Numbered from the stretch's first letter, positions 21,268 to 32,943 are shown. The stretch: 64,000 bases of DNA from Brienomyrus brachyistius (GCF_023856365.1 NC_064549.1:7023608-7087607); one strand, 5' to 3'. Numbers and translations: made by a program. The notes: a model not told the origin generated them from the letters alone.

Positions 21268-22615
21268 TCTAAGGGTTACACATGGATGGAAATCTGAATG
21301 AGGATGAAAAAAGACTTTTTCATTCTAAAATCTAACACCTCACAGAGACACCACCACTAATAATTTAGCAGCAGCTAATGTTTTTATTGCACATTTTGCT
21401 CTGTAATTATTGTGTTTTATAAAACAATCAGAAGTATTTACACATAAAGAAAAAATATACATGACAGGGAAGCACTGGCACAGAAGTAGCACAAAAGTCA
21501 CTGGGTCACACATTATGGTATGACCCTGCAGCTCCAGGCTTTTCTCACATATTACCCATATGCTTTAATTGTTCTCAGTTGCCTCTTCAGATTCTTTCCT
21601 AGAATAGAAAACATCAGTGCAGCAAGTACATCCTAAGCCACGTATCTAGGACAGGATGATAGTAAACCTGCACCCTGTCCCAGGAAGCATGGGCCACTAG
21701 GTGGGGGACACTGCGGGCAATTTAGTGACTCAAATGCACCTAATAAACGCATGCTCTACAGCTGTGGGCAGAAACCCACACAAATACAGAATGAACATGC
21801 GAGCTAGACACACACACACCAAGCCAAGATATCACCAGTACTGTAGTCCATTCTATGTGGGTCTATTCATTCATTCATTTATTCATTTTTTCTTTGATTA
21901 CTAATCATTACCAGATATTGAAATTATTACTAGGACAATTCTGAAAGATCCTGAATGCACCTCTGTTTTTTGGCCCTACTACAGTCTATCCACAACAAGA
22001 TATAATCTATTGCATTTATAATGGCTTTGAATGGTTTAACAAGGTCAATAAGGCACCTCTGGCAATTATACTCTAAAGACAAAAATGTCAAAAGACTTTG
22101 AGTATTCAGATATAATTTTCAGATCACAGGGAGTAAAATATCAAAAACAGAATTCAAATTCTATGACATTCTGCAGAGCAAGTTTTGCAAATTCACCCGA
22201 GGAACACAGTAGGACACCATTTGAAAAATGACTTTGGGGTAAGACTGGTTCCAGCGGGGTTGCAAATGTGCAGATGGATTTGACTAAATGGGGGGAGGGG
22301 CTAAAAAAAATAGCTATTTTGCTATCAAAGGAAATGTGAAAAGCAGAGAGCTGCAGGATGCAAGCTTGGCTGTCAGGTCCTAAAAAAATGATCTGATGGG
22401 ACTGGTAAGAGGGCAAGTGAATGGGCCTGTTTCTCACTAGTTATTTCCAGATATGGCCAGTGATCAATAATTAACCAGATCTCAAGATGGTAGAACGGAG
22501 CAGAAAATACACTTGTGCTGTTTGGTAAAAGCTGGACATATACAGTGAGCAATTAATTTAAGTGGGCAGTGTAAAAAATATCAATAGACAGTTTGGACCT
22601 ATTAAATTGATTAAT
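21268..22615. other. Mostly unique DNA with a degenerate SINE
   Basis: About 21,645-21,815 on the minus strand resembles the SINE body (CCTGCACCCTGTCCCAGGAA; GTGGGCAGAAACCCACACAA; GAATGAACATGCGAGCT). The rest has no recognisable feature. Confidence 0.45.
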
Positions 22616-22619
22616 ACCA

Positions 22620-23136
22620 TGCTCCTCATCTCATATTTGAACCACGTCCCTCACATCTTCTGGTGAGGGTTTGGTGGCAGCATAGCAGCCCTTTCTTCCA
22701 AGGCTGTCAGCTCTAACTTGTCCTGAGGAATACCCCGATGTTCCCAAGCCGGTAGGAAGATAAAATCCCGGAAGCATGTGTTGGGTCTGCCTGAGGTCCT
22801 TTGCCCAGTGGGATGTGTCCTTTGAAACTAACCAGCTAAGATGCCAGCATCACCTCAGCTGTCTTTTCTTGATACGAAGGAATAGAATCTCTGTTATGAG
22901 GTCCCTCTGGGTCTCAGATCTCCTCACCCTGTCACAGTTATTGAGCCCAGAAACCATGCAGAGAAACATCATACTCTCACCAAAGGATTCGGTCCATTGT
23001 TCCACAGCAGGAACTTGTATTGTTTCATCTGAATCCTAGGTTCACCTACTGGGCAGAGTCTCCTTTCCAGTACACTAGCCATAGGCATCCTGGTGACAGG
23101 GCATGTCCACCAAGTTAAGGAGTTTCTCAAAGTTTT
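22620..23136 (-). mobile_element. Probable LINE fragment
   Basis: GC-rich relative to its surroundings, with blocks (CTTCCAAGGCTGTCAGCTC; CCCGGAAGCATGTGTTGGGT; ACCTCAGCTGTCTTTTCTTG; TCTCAGATCTCCTCACCCTG) resembling, in reverse orientation, a common fish non-LTR retrotransposon region. No readable reverse-transcriptase motif was confirmed. Confidence 0.35.
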
Positions 23137-23712
23137 GCAGCTGCCGATAATGTAATAACCAGGGAAGCACAAAACCGGTACGCAAGTACGCATTCACCTA
23201 CATGCAGCAGTCAATTATTGTGACAGCTCAAATGAGTACTTTTTATGTGATTTTGTGCTAATATTACAAGAAATTATTATGCATTTTAACCTTTATATGG
23301 TAATTTGTACTTCATTTGAGGGATAAATTTTAAAATGCATGATAATTTTTTAGTCATTGCAACGCAAATGTACATAAAATACACATGCATTCGTGCTGTT
23401 ACAACAGTCGACTGCTGTACCTATCACTTTTGAAGGTGTTTTCTCACTACCGTTTTTTAGTCCGGTTATGTGCATCCATGGTAGTATCTACAAATAGCAT
23501 AATAATTAAAGAAATTCGTCCATTATCAATGTGTTAAAAGTTGATGACGTAATAACTGACAAATAATGTAATACACTCTCTGAACGGATAACGTAATAAC
23601 TTTTTGCCAATAATATAATAAATTCCCCAGTTATTACATTATTGAACTGAGAAATGTATTATGTCATCGCCATGTTATTACATTAATAGTAGTTATTAAA
23701 TTATTGGCTGCT
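23137..23712. mobile_element. DNA element with TIRs of AATGTAATAAC type
   Basis: The left end GCAGCTGCCGATAATGTAAT and right end in reverse complement GTAGCAGCCAATAATTTAAT continue into AAC, matching at about 18 of 23 bases. The right third repeats the motif as GACGTAATAACTGAC, ATAATGTAATACAC and GTTATTACATTATTG in both orientations. No clear target duplication. Confidence 0.55.
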
Positions 23713-23759
23713 ACACTGTCCCTTCCTCTTCCATAGTAAGGTGAACTGGTGGCTTAAAT

Positions 23760-24620
23760 TTGTTTGTTTGTTCCTTCGTGATGGACTGATATTCTGTCCA
23801 GTTTAAACCACCCAGCCCCCCCCCCCAACCCTGTTCTGGATAACTATTGGGAAGATGGATGAACAATACTGTATGTGACTAGTTCTTCAAAAGAAAAATA
23901 ATTATGGAAGGAAAAGTATAATTTTTTCAGTCTGCTGTGTTTAATGTCCTGTGCCAGCCTGCATGAACCTTATTGTTTCCTGATCTGATTTAATCCCTAT
24001 TTAGGTGATAAATGAGGGCCATATCCCCCATATTCCAACTGACTCAAGCAGTACAGCCCTCCTCTAAAGTGCCGTGAAGCACAAGCGTGAACGAGTGCTA
24101 TAAATTATTCTTTTTTATTTCTGTCTTTCAGTCAAGACAATGACAACTAGTGATATCTCACCAAATTATAAAGGGGAGGGGTGCAGTCAGTGTTCCAGTA
24201 TAAAACATCTAGTCCTTAAATGACAGTTACTAATGTGTCTATGGTCTGTGTTGTTAAATTGCTACTTACTGTACATGTAAACCTTGATTTTGTTCTAGAA
24301 AAATCCCCTCCAATAGTAAGAAAAAGCATTATACGTAATGTATGCATTATAACAATGCCATGTGATGTAGTGGCTACTTATAGTTATAGTGTGTATATTA
24401 GGCTTTATTGATATTGTACTGCACATTTCCTGTAATTATTGCCTTTGTTACAGTATATACAATATCAGTAAAGAATACTGGGATGGGTTCACTACACTGT
24501 AGTGTTTTTCAAATGGTTTTACTGTGAATTTGGGTTGTGTCTTTCCACAGTATAATGTGTGTCCTAAGGCTAAACCAGTTGATTGGATGGATGGATGGAT
24601 GGATGGATGATTGGATAATC
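23760..24620. other. Unique DNA with SINE tails
   Basis: A SINE 3' remnant is seen near 23,780-23,870 (TGATGGACTGATATTCTGTC; AAGATGGATGAAC). A (GGAT)n tail lies at ~24,585-24,612. Otherwise nothing recognised. Confidence 0.4.
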
Positions 24621-25194
24621 ATTAGATACACAGTATGATGCATTTTTCATGTTAGCTACTGTATAGTACTATTCGATTTAACCAAGCAAACAAGAAGTCA
24701 CAATATTTAGGGTTAATGACTGTCACACCCAGGAAAGAGATCCACATCATTAAGAGCCGGAATAGCTGAAAAGGGGAAAGCTGATCACTTTTAATGGTTC
24801 CCTGTATAACTACCTTATACCATCAAATAAACATGTGTCTCTATATGTTATACAGTACGTACTAAGTTTCAAAATACTGGCAGCTTCCTAGACATGGAAC
24901 AGCAAGTACAACATTTTTTTTTTTAACAGAAACTAGTTTTAGTTTTGCTTAATGCACTTTCTTTGCCTTGTCACTCGCTGCCACTGGATCAGATCAGAAG
25001 CCATACAAGAAATGACACAAGAAACAAGAAACATTTTATCCAATATCATGGCTGAGTAATTGCTTAGGACTTGGAGAAACAATAAACGATCATCTGTACA
25101 ACAAACATCAAAACAAACCTGTGAACTCACCTTGTAACAGATCATTATATCTCTGATAGTGTTCAGTTTTACATGAATGAACTTGAGTTTTGTC
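24621..25194. other. Unique DNA, no gene recognised
   Basis: AT-rich non-coding sequence. Confidence 0.4.
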
Positions 25195-25595
25195 AGAGTG
25201 GATGAAGAAGGCTAAGGAGATTCTGTGAGTTGGCCTGCAGGAGATGGATGGCAACAGCTCCAGTCATAGTTCATAGGTAACATAGTCCCCACAAAGACAG
25301 TGTGCTATTTCTCAAACCATGGACCACAGAGGAATTAAAGGTCCTACTAAACAAGAAGAACAGTACCTTCAGGTCTGGAGACAACGAGGTGATCAAGCAG
25401 GTGCAGGTGGACCTGAAGAAATAGTTCCATGGGGGCAGAAAGTGCTACAGGGACAGGATGGAGCACAAGCTACAGCAGAACAGTGGGAAGGACATGTCAT
25501 GTGGAATGAAGATGATTACTAGCTACAAGGCTGGAAGCACTGTGGTGGAACAGCAGACAGACAGTGCTCCAGAGTTGAATCTGTTCTTCAGTAGG
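25195..25595 (+). pseudogene. LINE ORF2 fragment, between endonuclease and RT
   Basis: One frame reads SPHKDSVLFLKPWTTEELKV, then LLNKKNSTFRSGDNEVIKQV, a stop, then YRDRMEHKLQQNSGKD and MKMITSYKAG. This is the linker between the endonuclease and reverse-transcriptase domains of L2/jockey-like fish LINEs. The last part, ELNLFFSRR, is where the tandem array starts. There is at least one stop and no downstream RT, so it is a fragment. Confidence 0.8.
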
Positions 25596-26906
25596 AGGAA
25601 CAAACAGATAGGGCTGCAGAGCTGAATCTGTTCTTCAACAGGAGGAGCTCATAGACAAGGCTAAAGAGCTGAATCTGTTCTTCAACAGGAGGAGTGCACA
25701 GACAGGGCTAAAGAGCTGAATCTGTTCTTCAACAGGAGGAGCTCATAGACAAGGCTAAAGAGCTGAATCTGTTCTTCAACAGGAGGAGTGCACAGACAGG
25801 GCTAAAGAGCTGAATCTGTTCTTCAACAGGAGGAGCTCATAGACAAGGCTAAAGAGCTGAATCTGTTCTTCAACAGGAGGAGTGCACAGACAGGGCTAAA
25901 GAGCTGAATCTGTTCTTCAACAGGAGGAGTGTACAGACAGGGCTAAAGAGCTGAATCTGTTCTTCAACAGGAGGAGCGCACAGACAGGGCTAAAGAGCTG
26001 AATCTGTTCTTCAACAGGAGGAGTGCACAGACAGGGCTAAAGAGCTGAATCTGTCCTTCAACAGGAGGAGTGCACAGACAAGCCTAAAGAGCTGAATCTG
26101 TTCTTCAACAGGAGGAGCGCACAGACAGGGCTAAAGAGCTGAATCTGTTCTTCAACAGGAGGAGTGCACAGACAGGGCTAAAGAGCTGAATCTGTTCTTC
26201 AACAGGAGGAGCTCATAGACAAGGCTAAAGAGCTGAATCTGTTCTTCAACAGGAGGAGTGCACAGACAAGCCTAAAGAGCTGAATCTGTTCTTCAACAGG
26301 AGGAGCGCACAGACAGGGCTAAAGAGCTGAATCTGTTCTTCAACAGGAGGAGTGCACAGACAGGGCTAAAGAGCTGAATCTGTTCTTCAACAGGAGGACT
26401 GCACAGACAGGGCTAAAGAGCTGAATCTGTTCTTCAACAGGAGGAGCTCATAGACAAGGCTAAAGAGCTGAATCTGTTCTTCAACAGGAGGAGTGCACAG
26501 ACAAGCCTAAAGAGCTGAATCTGTTCTTCAACAGGAGGAGTGCACAGACAAGCCTAAAGAGCTGAATCTGTTCTTCAACAGGAGGAGCGCACAGACAGGG
26601 CTAAAGAGCTGAATCTGTTCTTCAACAGGAGGAGCTCATAGACAAGGCTAAAGAGCTGAATCTGTTCTTCAACAGGAGGAGTGCACAGACAGGGCTAAAG
26701 AGCTGAATCTGTTCTTCAACAGGAGCAGTGCACAGACAAGCCTAAAGAGCTGAATCTGTTCTTCAACAGGAGGAGCGCACAGACAGGGCTAAAGAGCTGA
26801 ATCTGTTCTTCAACAGGAGGAGTGCACAGACAGGGCTAAAGAGCTGAATCTGTTCTTCAACAGGAGGAGCGCACAGACAGGGCTAAAGAGCTGAATCTGT
26901 TCTTCA
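25596..26906 (+). repeat. 47-bp minisatellite grown from LINE ORF2
   Basis: About 28 tandem copies of a 47-bp unit with an invariant core GCTAAAGAGCTGAATCTGTT and CTTCAACAGGAGGAG. The period is constant (GCTAAAG at 25,706, 25,753 and so on). The core translates as AKELNLFFNRR, the residues expected at this point of the flanking LINE frame, so the array was amplified from LINE coding DNA. Because 47 is not a multiple of 3, the array cannot remain in frame. Four linker variants alternate: GTGCACAGACAGGG, GCTCATAGACAAGG, GCGCACAGACAGGG and GTGCACAGACAAGC. Confidence 0.95.
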
Positions 26907-27250
26907 AGATTTGAGTCTTACTTGCCAGTCCGGCCTTCCCCTGACCTCACCAGCATCAGAAGGTTGGCTGACGGGGTTTTGGGCACATCACTGCCCCCTC
27001 CTCCCTCCCCAGCCGTTTCCCTGTGGCTTGTCCAGTAAAGGAAAGGAAGGGTTCACATGCAGAGGGTTTGCAACAGACTGCCTTTAGGCCAGTTCCCATT
27101 TGAAGGAGGGGTTGAGGTGAATCCATATGGTGCTGCAGCATGATAGTCTAAGCCCCGGTCTCGTCTGAAAAGATTTGACAGTCCCCCTCCAGAGTGAAAA
27201 ACAGCTCAATCCCAAAAGAATACAGTACCACAGAATCCTGTGTGTCCAGT
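26907..27250 (+). repeat. Repeat shared with 55,890-56,120
   Basis: Directly after the array comes a C/T-rich stretch possibly still LINE-derived. From ~27,040 the sequence shares blocks with 55,890-56,120 in the same orientation: GCATGATAGT/GCATAATTGT, TGACAGTCCCCCTCCAGAGT/TGACAGCTTCCCCCAGGGT, GAAAAACAGC, and ACAGAATCCTGTGTG/ACAGATTCCAGTGTG. Two diverged copies of one dispersed element; class unknown. Confidence 0.6.
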
Positions 27251-27669
27251 CACCTTGCATACGGACCGTTGTATGCTAGGGGTCTCGCAGAATGTGGAGG
27301 GATTGGTTAAAAATAAAATAAAACGTTTATTTCTCTTTTATTACATTTTTTAATGATGCCTTGTGTTTATGGCTTCTGTTTGAATCTGAAAAAGTGGAAA
27401 CGATAAAACTGACGAGAAATTGACAGTCTATGAATCCATCAATACAAGCACCCCCTCCCCCCGACTGCTTTATCAGTCCATGGCTTTTTTGTAAGATGTA
27501 AATATTGGTCCGCAGTCTACTACTTTACCAGATACAACTTGGGTCTTTTTCTTTCAACAAACGGTGTAGATGAATAAGACACACCCGAATGAAAATAGTT
27601 GTCAAGCACAAAAAGATAAAGCTTTAAGACAAACTACTTGGTGATCAACTCTTTCATGCTACAGTCATG
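27251..27669. other. Unique AT-rich DNA
   Basis: Nothing recognised apart from a short poly-C stretch near 27,452. Confidence 0.4.
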
Positions 27670-28080
27670 CAGTCATGCTTCGCTTCATGACAGGCATGGT
27701 TTTTGAAATAGGTTGATAGGTTATTTTGTCATTGTGTGACCATCATAGAGTGTACTTATGGTATACAGTAGCTGACTTCACATCTAGGCTATATGGTATA
27801 CATGTAGCTTAAATAGCAATGAAAAGTACGGTATAATAAATGCACAAACCAGTAACATAGTTGCTTATTATCATTATCAAGTATTATGTACTGTACACAA
27901 CTGCATGCGCTATTCTGTTATACGACTGGCTGTGCAGTAAGTGTGTTTAGACCAGCATCAACACACACAGGAATAATGTGAGTAATGTATTACACTACGA
28001 TGTTACAATGGCTACAATGTCACTAAGCAATAGGAATATTTCAGCTCCATTATAATGTCTTTGGACGTCCATCATATATG
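27670..28080 (+). mobile_element. Tigger/pogo-like MITE fragment
   Basis: CAGTCATGCTTCGCTTCATG at the left, then CATCATAGAGTGTACTTATG, CTAGGCTATATGGTATACAT, and TTTCAGCTCCATTATAATGT toward the right. These occur in the order of the Tigger-derived elements I know from mammals. The right inverted repeat is lost at the poly-C tract (28,083-28,099). Confidence 0.65.
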
Positions 28081-28082
28081 CA

Positions 28083-28099
28083 ACCCCCCCCCCCCCCCA
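28083..28099. repeat. Poly-C tract
   Basis: An uninterrupted run of C marks the junction between the Tigger-like element and the next Tc1. Confidence 0.9.
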
Positions 28100-28572
28100 C
28101 GTTGGCCACTTATTGGATGCACCAATAATAAATGGTTAGGTCTTTTGCCTGCAGCACCATTTCAAGGGTGATGAGCTGTGTGTTTCGTAAACCATTCTGC
28201 ATACCATTGCCATCGTGCCATTTTATTTTCATGCGAATGGCCTTCCTGTTAACTTTAACAAGTCTAGCCATTCTTCTCTGAACTCTCATATTAACACGGA
28301 GTGTTCGGCAACAGAAATTCAACAAAATGTAGATCCCAGAAGGGTGGTTGTCTCTGAGACACGGAAACCACCATGCCCGCCACCAATAATCGCTGCACAT
28401 TCAGAATCGCTTAGATCATAGCTGTTATAACGCTTAGTCAAACAGTAGCTGAACCGCTTGACTCTGCCTGCGTGTGGTATGTAGTCCGTCTCAGCCACAT
28501 GATTTCCTCTTTGGAGGAGGAGGCTGTTTTCAAGCAGAAGTACCCGGTAAACCGGCCACTGAGTACATTTTC
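28100..28572 (-). mobile_element. Tc1-like element, internally deleted, minus strand
   Basis: Left end GTTGGCCACTTATTGGATGC and right end (reverse complement) GTACTCAGTGGCCGGTTTAC are the inverted terminal regions of a fish Tc1 family with GTGGCC-type ends. At ~475 bp most of the transposase is deleted, leaving the 5' part and the very 3' end. Confidence 0.8.
28300..28475 (-). pseudogene. Tc1 transposase, DNA-binding remnant
   Basis: The minus strand reads YDLSDSECAAIIGGGHGGFR then VSETTTLLG, the first helix-turn-helix region of the Tc1 transposase that belongs to these ends. The recognition helix and the entire catalytic domain are missing. Confidence 0.75.
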
Positions 28573-28845
28573 CAGGCGCTCCAAATAAGCTAAGGACACA
28601 GACAGAAACATCCTCAGAGCCCAAAAGCATATATTGAACAGTCGAAGCAGATTTACAGTATGCTTACTATTTCAGCTTTGCCGCAATCATCATCATAATC
28701 AAAAGCATTGAGACGACGTGAGCAATGCTCAGTGGGTTTCCCAAAGAGAAACAATTCATTTGCATGCTCAGTTTGTGGTCCAAGGAACATCAATGTCATC
28801 CTTGCTTCAGATTCTCATTTCTTCCATGGAATAAATATACATGCC

Positions 28846-28847
<2 letters not shown>

Positions 28848-28878
<31 letters not shown>

Positions 28879-28892
28879 ATATATATATATAA
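28848..28892. repeat. (GT)n(AT)n microsatellite
   Basis: About 13 GT units followed by a short AT tract. Confidence 0.95.
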
Positions 28893-28984
28893 TTTTGTAG
28901 TAGTCATACAGGATATATCCCATAATTTCCTATCTAGAATATGGTCAGTTACTGTAGCTGATACCCCAGTTACCCCAGGATGCC

Positions 28985-29210
28985 TAGGGCATGGGATGGG
29001 GGCTACCTGGACTGGATGCCACACCACTAGAGGGGGACATAACCATAAACACAATCTCACACTATAGGCAGTTCACTGAGGGTGGGTGTAAATCACAAGG
29101 GGTGCCCTACCTGGACCAAAGGGAAAAAGAGCAAATTGCACAGAGCTGGAATTCAAAACCCAAAACCTGTCAGCGTCAGGCTGCTGTGAGACCCCTTGCA
29201 CCACCACCAA
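28985..29210 (-). repeat. Degenerate SINE-like repeat
   Basis: GAGCAAATTGCACAGAGCTGG then AATTCAAAACCCAAAACCTG and CAGGCTGCTGTGAGACCC are minus-strand tRNA-head-like blocks of a fish SINE. A weak CTCF-like CCACTAGAGGGG lies at 29,024. Confidence 0.4.
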
Positions 29211-29267
29211 AGACAGGATACATTTATTTGATTTTACTAACAAAAATATTTCAAAAGCTGTTTTCTT

Positions 29268-29425
29268 GATAGGGCTGGCGCAGTGCTTAGCACTGTTGCC
29301 TCACATCTCTGCGGCCAGCGTTTGAGTCTTTGAGTTGAGTGGTTGAGGCTCTACGTGTGGACCATTGCATATGCTTCCTTGGTTATTATGGAGTTTCCTC
29401 TGGGTGCTCCAATTTTGAAAGCATA
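29268..29425 (+). mobile_element. tRNA-derived SINE, 5' part
   Basis: GGCGCAGTGCTTAGCACTGT then TGCCTCACATCTCTGCGG and GAGTTTCCTCTGGGTGCTCC follow the order of the family at 12,464. It lacks the (ATGG)n tail. Confidence 0.75.
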
Positions 29426-29639
29426 AAACAAGAACGTGTCACTTTGAGAAAGATGGTTGCTTAAAATTTGCCAATACCTGCACAAAGATAATGGCATATC
29501 GTTGTAGACAGTGTTCTGCAAAGAGTGGATTATAAATGTTATCTACCGTCTACCCCAAAGCTAGGGGTAGCAGAGCAGGGCTGCAGCTGGAGCATTGTCT
29601 GTATAAAATCCATGGTGCAACATGTTACCGAGAACTAGA

Positions 29640-30180
29640 GAGAATTCTGACTGAAGTTTTATGGGTAATTAATTAATAAGTTATTGGTATTAATTAAAGT
29701 GCCATGGTACTGGGCTGAAGTGCCCATGCTTAAATATTTATTCATAAAGGTTCCCTAGATACAAATAACTCTCAACAACATGGAGATACATTTAGATAAT
29801 TAATTTCCAGCTTTGCATGCATTTATTGGCATGTTTGTTACACATAAATTTCCGTTATATATTTCTATGCAAGTTGTGCTGAATTTTAAGCCGTAACTGT
29901 GCTATGTTTCAGGCAAATCAGTTCAATCTTATTCCATCTAAGTACTTACAGTAGGACCAGGCTAAGGTAATTACCGCAATTACAGTACCATTCAACCAAA
30001 ATGGAAGACAGGGATGATGATGATGATAGATATGCAGTTCTGCGCATGCATAATTACAGATGTTAGATTGTACTTGCTATATCCAAGTAATACTATCTGT
30101 TTTATTAGCTGACATTAATTCATGGCTTGTCTGTTGTGGTTGATTAGTGATGCATCCTTTCTTGCCTATGTAAAAGAGAT
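29640..30180. other. Unique AT-rich block, candidate regulatory
   Basis: Non-repetitive, with clustered homeodomain-type words (TAATTAATTAATAAG near 29,670; ATAATTAATTTCC near 29,800). No coding potential. Enhancer function is a guess from composition. Confidence 0.25.
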
Positions 30181-30194
30181 CAAGGTATTAAGGA

Positions 30195-30470
30195 ATCGGC
30201 ATGGTGGTTCAGTGATTAGTGCTGTTGCTTCACACATCTATGGTGGGGGCGTGAATCCTGCCTTTGCTCTCTGTCTGTCTTTGCATTTTCTCTAATGTTA
30301 TGCAGTTTCCTCCTACAGTTCAAAAACATAGCATTAGCTTAATTGGTAGCTTTAATATGCCCTTTAGTGTTTGTGCCCTGCAATGATCTGGCATCTTGAC
30401 CTGAGAACCATGTGACCTGGGACAGGATCAGACCCTTTGCAATTCCATATGATGGTATAAATAAATGAAG
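30195..30470 (+). mobile_element. tRNA-derived SINE, degenerate
   Basis: GGCATGGTGGTTCAGTGATT, CTGTTGCTTCACACATC, CAGTTCAAAAACATAGCATT and TGCCCTGCAATGATCTGGCA follow the family order. Confidence 0.75.
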
Positions 30471-30479
30471 TGTTTCAAT

Positions 30480-32850
30480 GTTTGATTTGAAAATGGTTCA
30501 TAGACATGCTGATTTTGTGATTTTAATGTGATTTTCAGTGTGATTGGTTTCACTTGACTAACACTCAACATATAAAGTCATGTTAAATAGTCTTTCTATA
30601 AGTCACTTCATTTAGTGCGAGGTCATTGGGTTAAAACTATAAATCTTTCAATAGACCCTTAGCCGAGTAAGTGCCGAAAGTATTAAAGAGTAGCGATTAT
30701 TCAGCGGATCTGGCGTCATTGTAAATTCATTGATGGTAGCTAATTAAATCTTATACATATGAGTTACTGACTTTAGTTAAATGGTTGCTCAGAGAAAAGA
30801 CTTTGCTTGGCTCATGAGTGCTTCTGCATTTAGATATACTGAAACACTAACCAGTTTTAAGCAAATTCTGTTGTATCATCCATACATATTCACAATTACC
30901 CTATCCAAATAACCGACTTACACAAATAATACAATGTATGTATTTACTGTGCGTCTCAAATCCAGGGCCACTAACTAGTGCACTGTCCTTCACATTGGTA
31001 TAAGCAGGACCAGCATAAAACATCTAGTGCAATTGGAAATGTATATCCAAGGGAAATATCATAAGAGGACACCTGCTGAGAGAATGCCATTACTATTCTG
31101 TAAAGCTGAACAGAAACTGCGTCTGTGCGGCATTAAAAACATACCCGCTAATAAAGCTTAAATTTTATGAGCAACTCTGTTTACATACTTTGCGCACGGC
31201 TTTTCTCACAAGTTGAAGTAGATTTCAATAAATTTCACAGCATGAAAACAGCTGATAGGCTGAGCAGTATTTACTACATTATAAACTTTCATCTTGAGAG
31301 TCATTTAGATTTTCTGCTTGGTAAAATGTCAGCAAAAAAATGGTTATAGTATATACGGGAATAAAAAAATTTCTGAGAAAATTATTTTAAGTTGGATACA
31401 TGGTTGCTGCCTGTATGGCTTGATCTAATTGTTGTGTGACGTTTCTCTGAGGATATAATCTGGTGAATTCTAAAAGGCATCAGTTGTTTGATTTGTAGCA
31501 AATGTGCTGGTTTTACACTCAGTGTAACTGAATTCTCTCAAATTATTCATTCATTATTAAAATCTGCAGTGTTTTCTGAATTACTCTAAAATGCTTAATT
31601 TACAATATGCATTCTATATACAGCTACCTTACCAGTGTGAGTAAAATGCAGAGGGAGGGACAATTGTTTCCATGCTGTATGTTTGATTTCCAGTTCTGAA
31701 TGAAGGATATAAATCTTTAAGTCATGGTGTCAGTAAATGATTAGTTGTGATGTTTTTCAGCTCCATTATAATACAGTTTAATTTAATTGGTGAGGAGTTT
31801 ACGGCAATTGAGGCCTCTAGTGAAATACAGAGTGTGGAGGGTAATGGGCACCTGAGCATGAGCCCTGGAGGCAAAGAGAAAAAGAAAGAAAATCTGACAG
31901 AATGGCCATGATCGATCCAGAGATTTGAAAGATTTCACATTGTATCATGGCTAGATAGCACAGAAGATTAATGTCAGGTGAACCCATTCTTGTATGCAAT
32001 GGGGGATGCAGCCAGCCGATGATATTTTAGCAGGCTTACCATTGACAGATGGAGATAGAAAGAATACTTGACACTGTTAAAATATATCTCACCTGCAGTG
32101 GATGAAGCATTTGCAACAATGACAGATGCAGAAGTGTTCGCAAAGCCCGGTTTTTGCGGAGTCATGACCACATGCAACATTCATCACTCCTTTCAGGAGA
32201 TTCCATTTCAATCAGCTGCCCTTTGGTCTCGCAATTGGCTCCTGAGTGGAGGACAGCCCAGATGCTTTAGAGTTTGAAGGGGTACTCTGTCATCCTGCCA
32301 ACAATTTTGCATTCTTAGAATGTTTACAGAATGTTATGATTAAGGTGTAAAGGTTCAAAGTGTCCAGTTTTCCTGATATTCCCAGAATGTTGTCCTACTG
32401 CTCTAACTACTACTACAAACAAGATGAATAATATGAAAACAAATGAAGGGCGGTAAGTATGCTTTGGCGGTAAGACATTATTATGGTACAGTAGATGGCG
32501 GTATTTAGAAATCCCAAAAGTATTTTTTTTTTATACTGTCAGAAATACATATGATCTTCTAGTAAACTGATACTGTATGTAGGTGTAGTATTGAGGCTAT
32601 TTATTGTAGCGCACGGCGTTAGCAGTAATTGGAGCTTCACTTGATTAAACGTTATTAATAGATGAAACCTAATGTGCATGTGGCTGCAGATCGGGCAGGT
32701 GCCACAGATCAGGCAGTGACATTGGTGTCAATGAACAAAGGGTGATCTTTTTACCTCTTCAGCATGGAGTTGTCTGCTCATTTCCTTACTGCTCAACGTT
32801 CGCACTAATGAGCCCATTTCGGCTCTCCCTCTGATTATCTCTGCCTCAAA
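30480..32850. other. Unique DNA, no gene recognised
   Basis: About 2.4 kb without a recognisable exon or transposon. A near CTCF match (ACAGTAGATGGC) sits at 32,488-32,499. Confidence 0.45.
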
Positions 32851-32856
32851 ACACAA

Positions 32857-32943
32857 CATATGCTGGTATAACCAGCATGCATTACGCTGGTCATGCTGAT
32901 TACCAGCTACACTGGTCCATGCTGGCTTTTTCAGCAGGACTAC
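32857..32943. repeat. Small GCTGGT-rich repeat
   Basis: CTGGTATAACCAGCATGC, GCTGGTCATGCTGATTACC, AGCTACACTGGTCCATGCT and GGCTTTTTCAGCAGG are variants of a GCTGGT/ACCAGC motif common in fish dispersed repeats. Confidence 0.6.

Noticed and set aside
25596..26906. Regular repeats that could look like a CRISPR array
   Set aside because: Units are contiguous with no unique spacers, the variable part takes only a few forms, and the context is a vertebrate LINE. It is a minisatellite.
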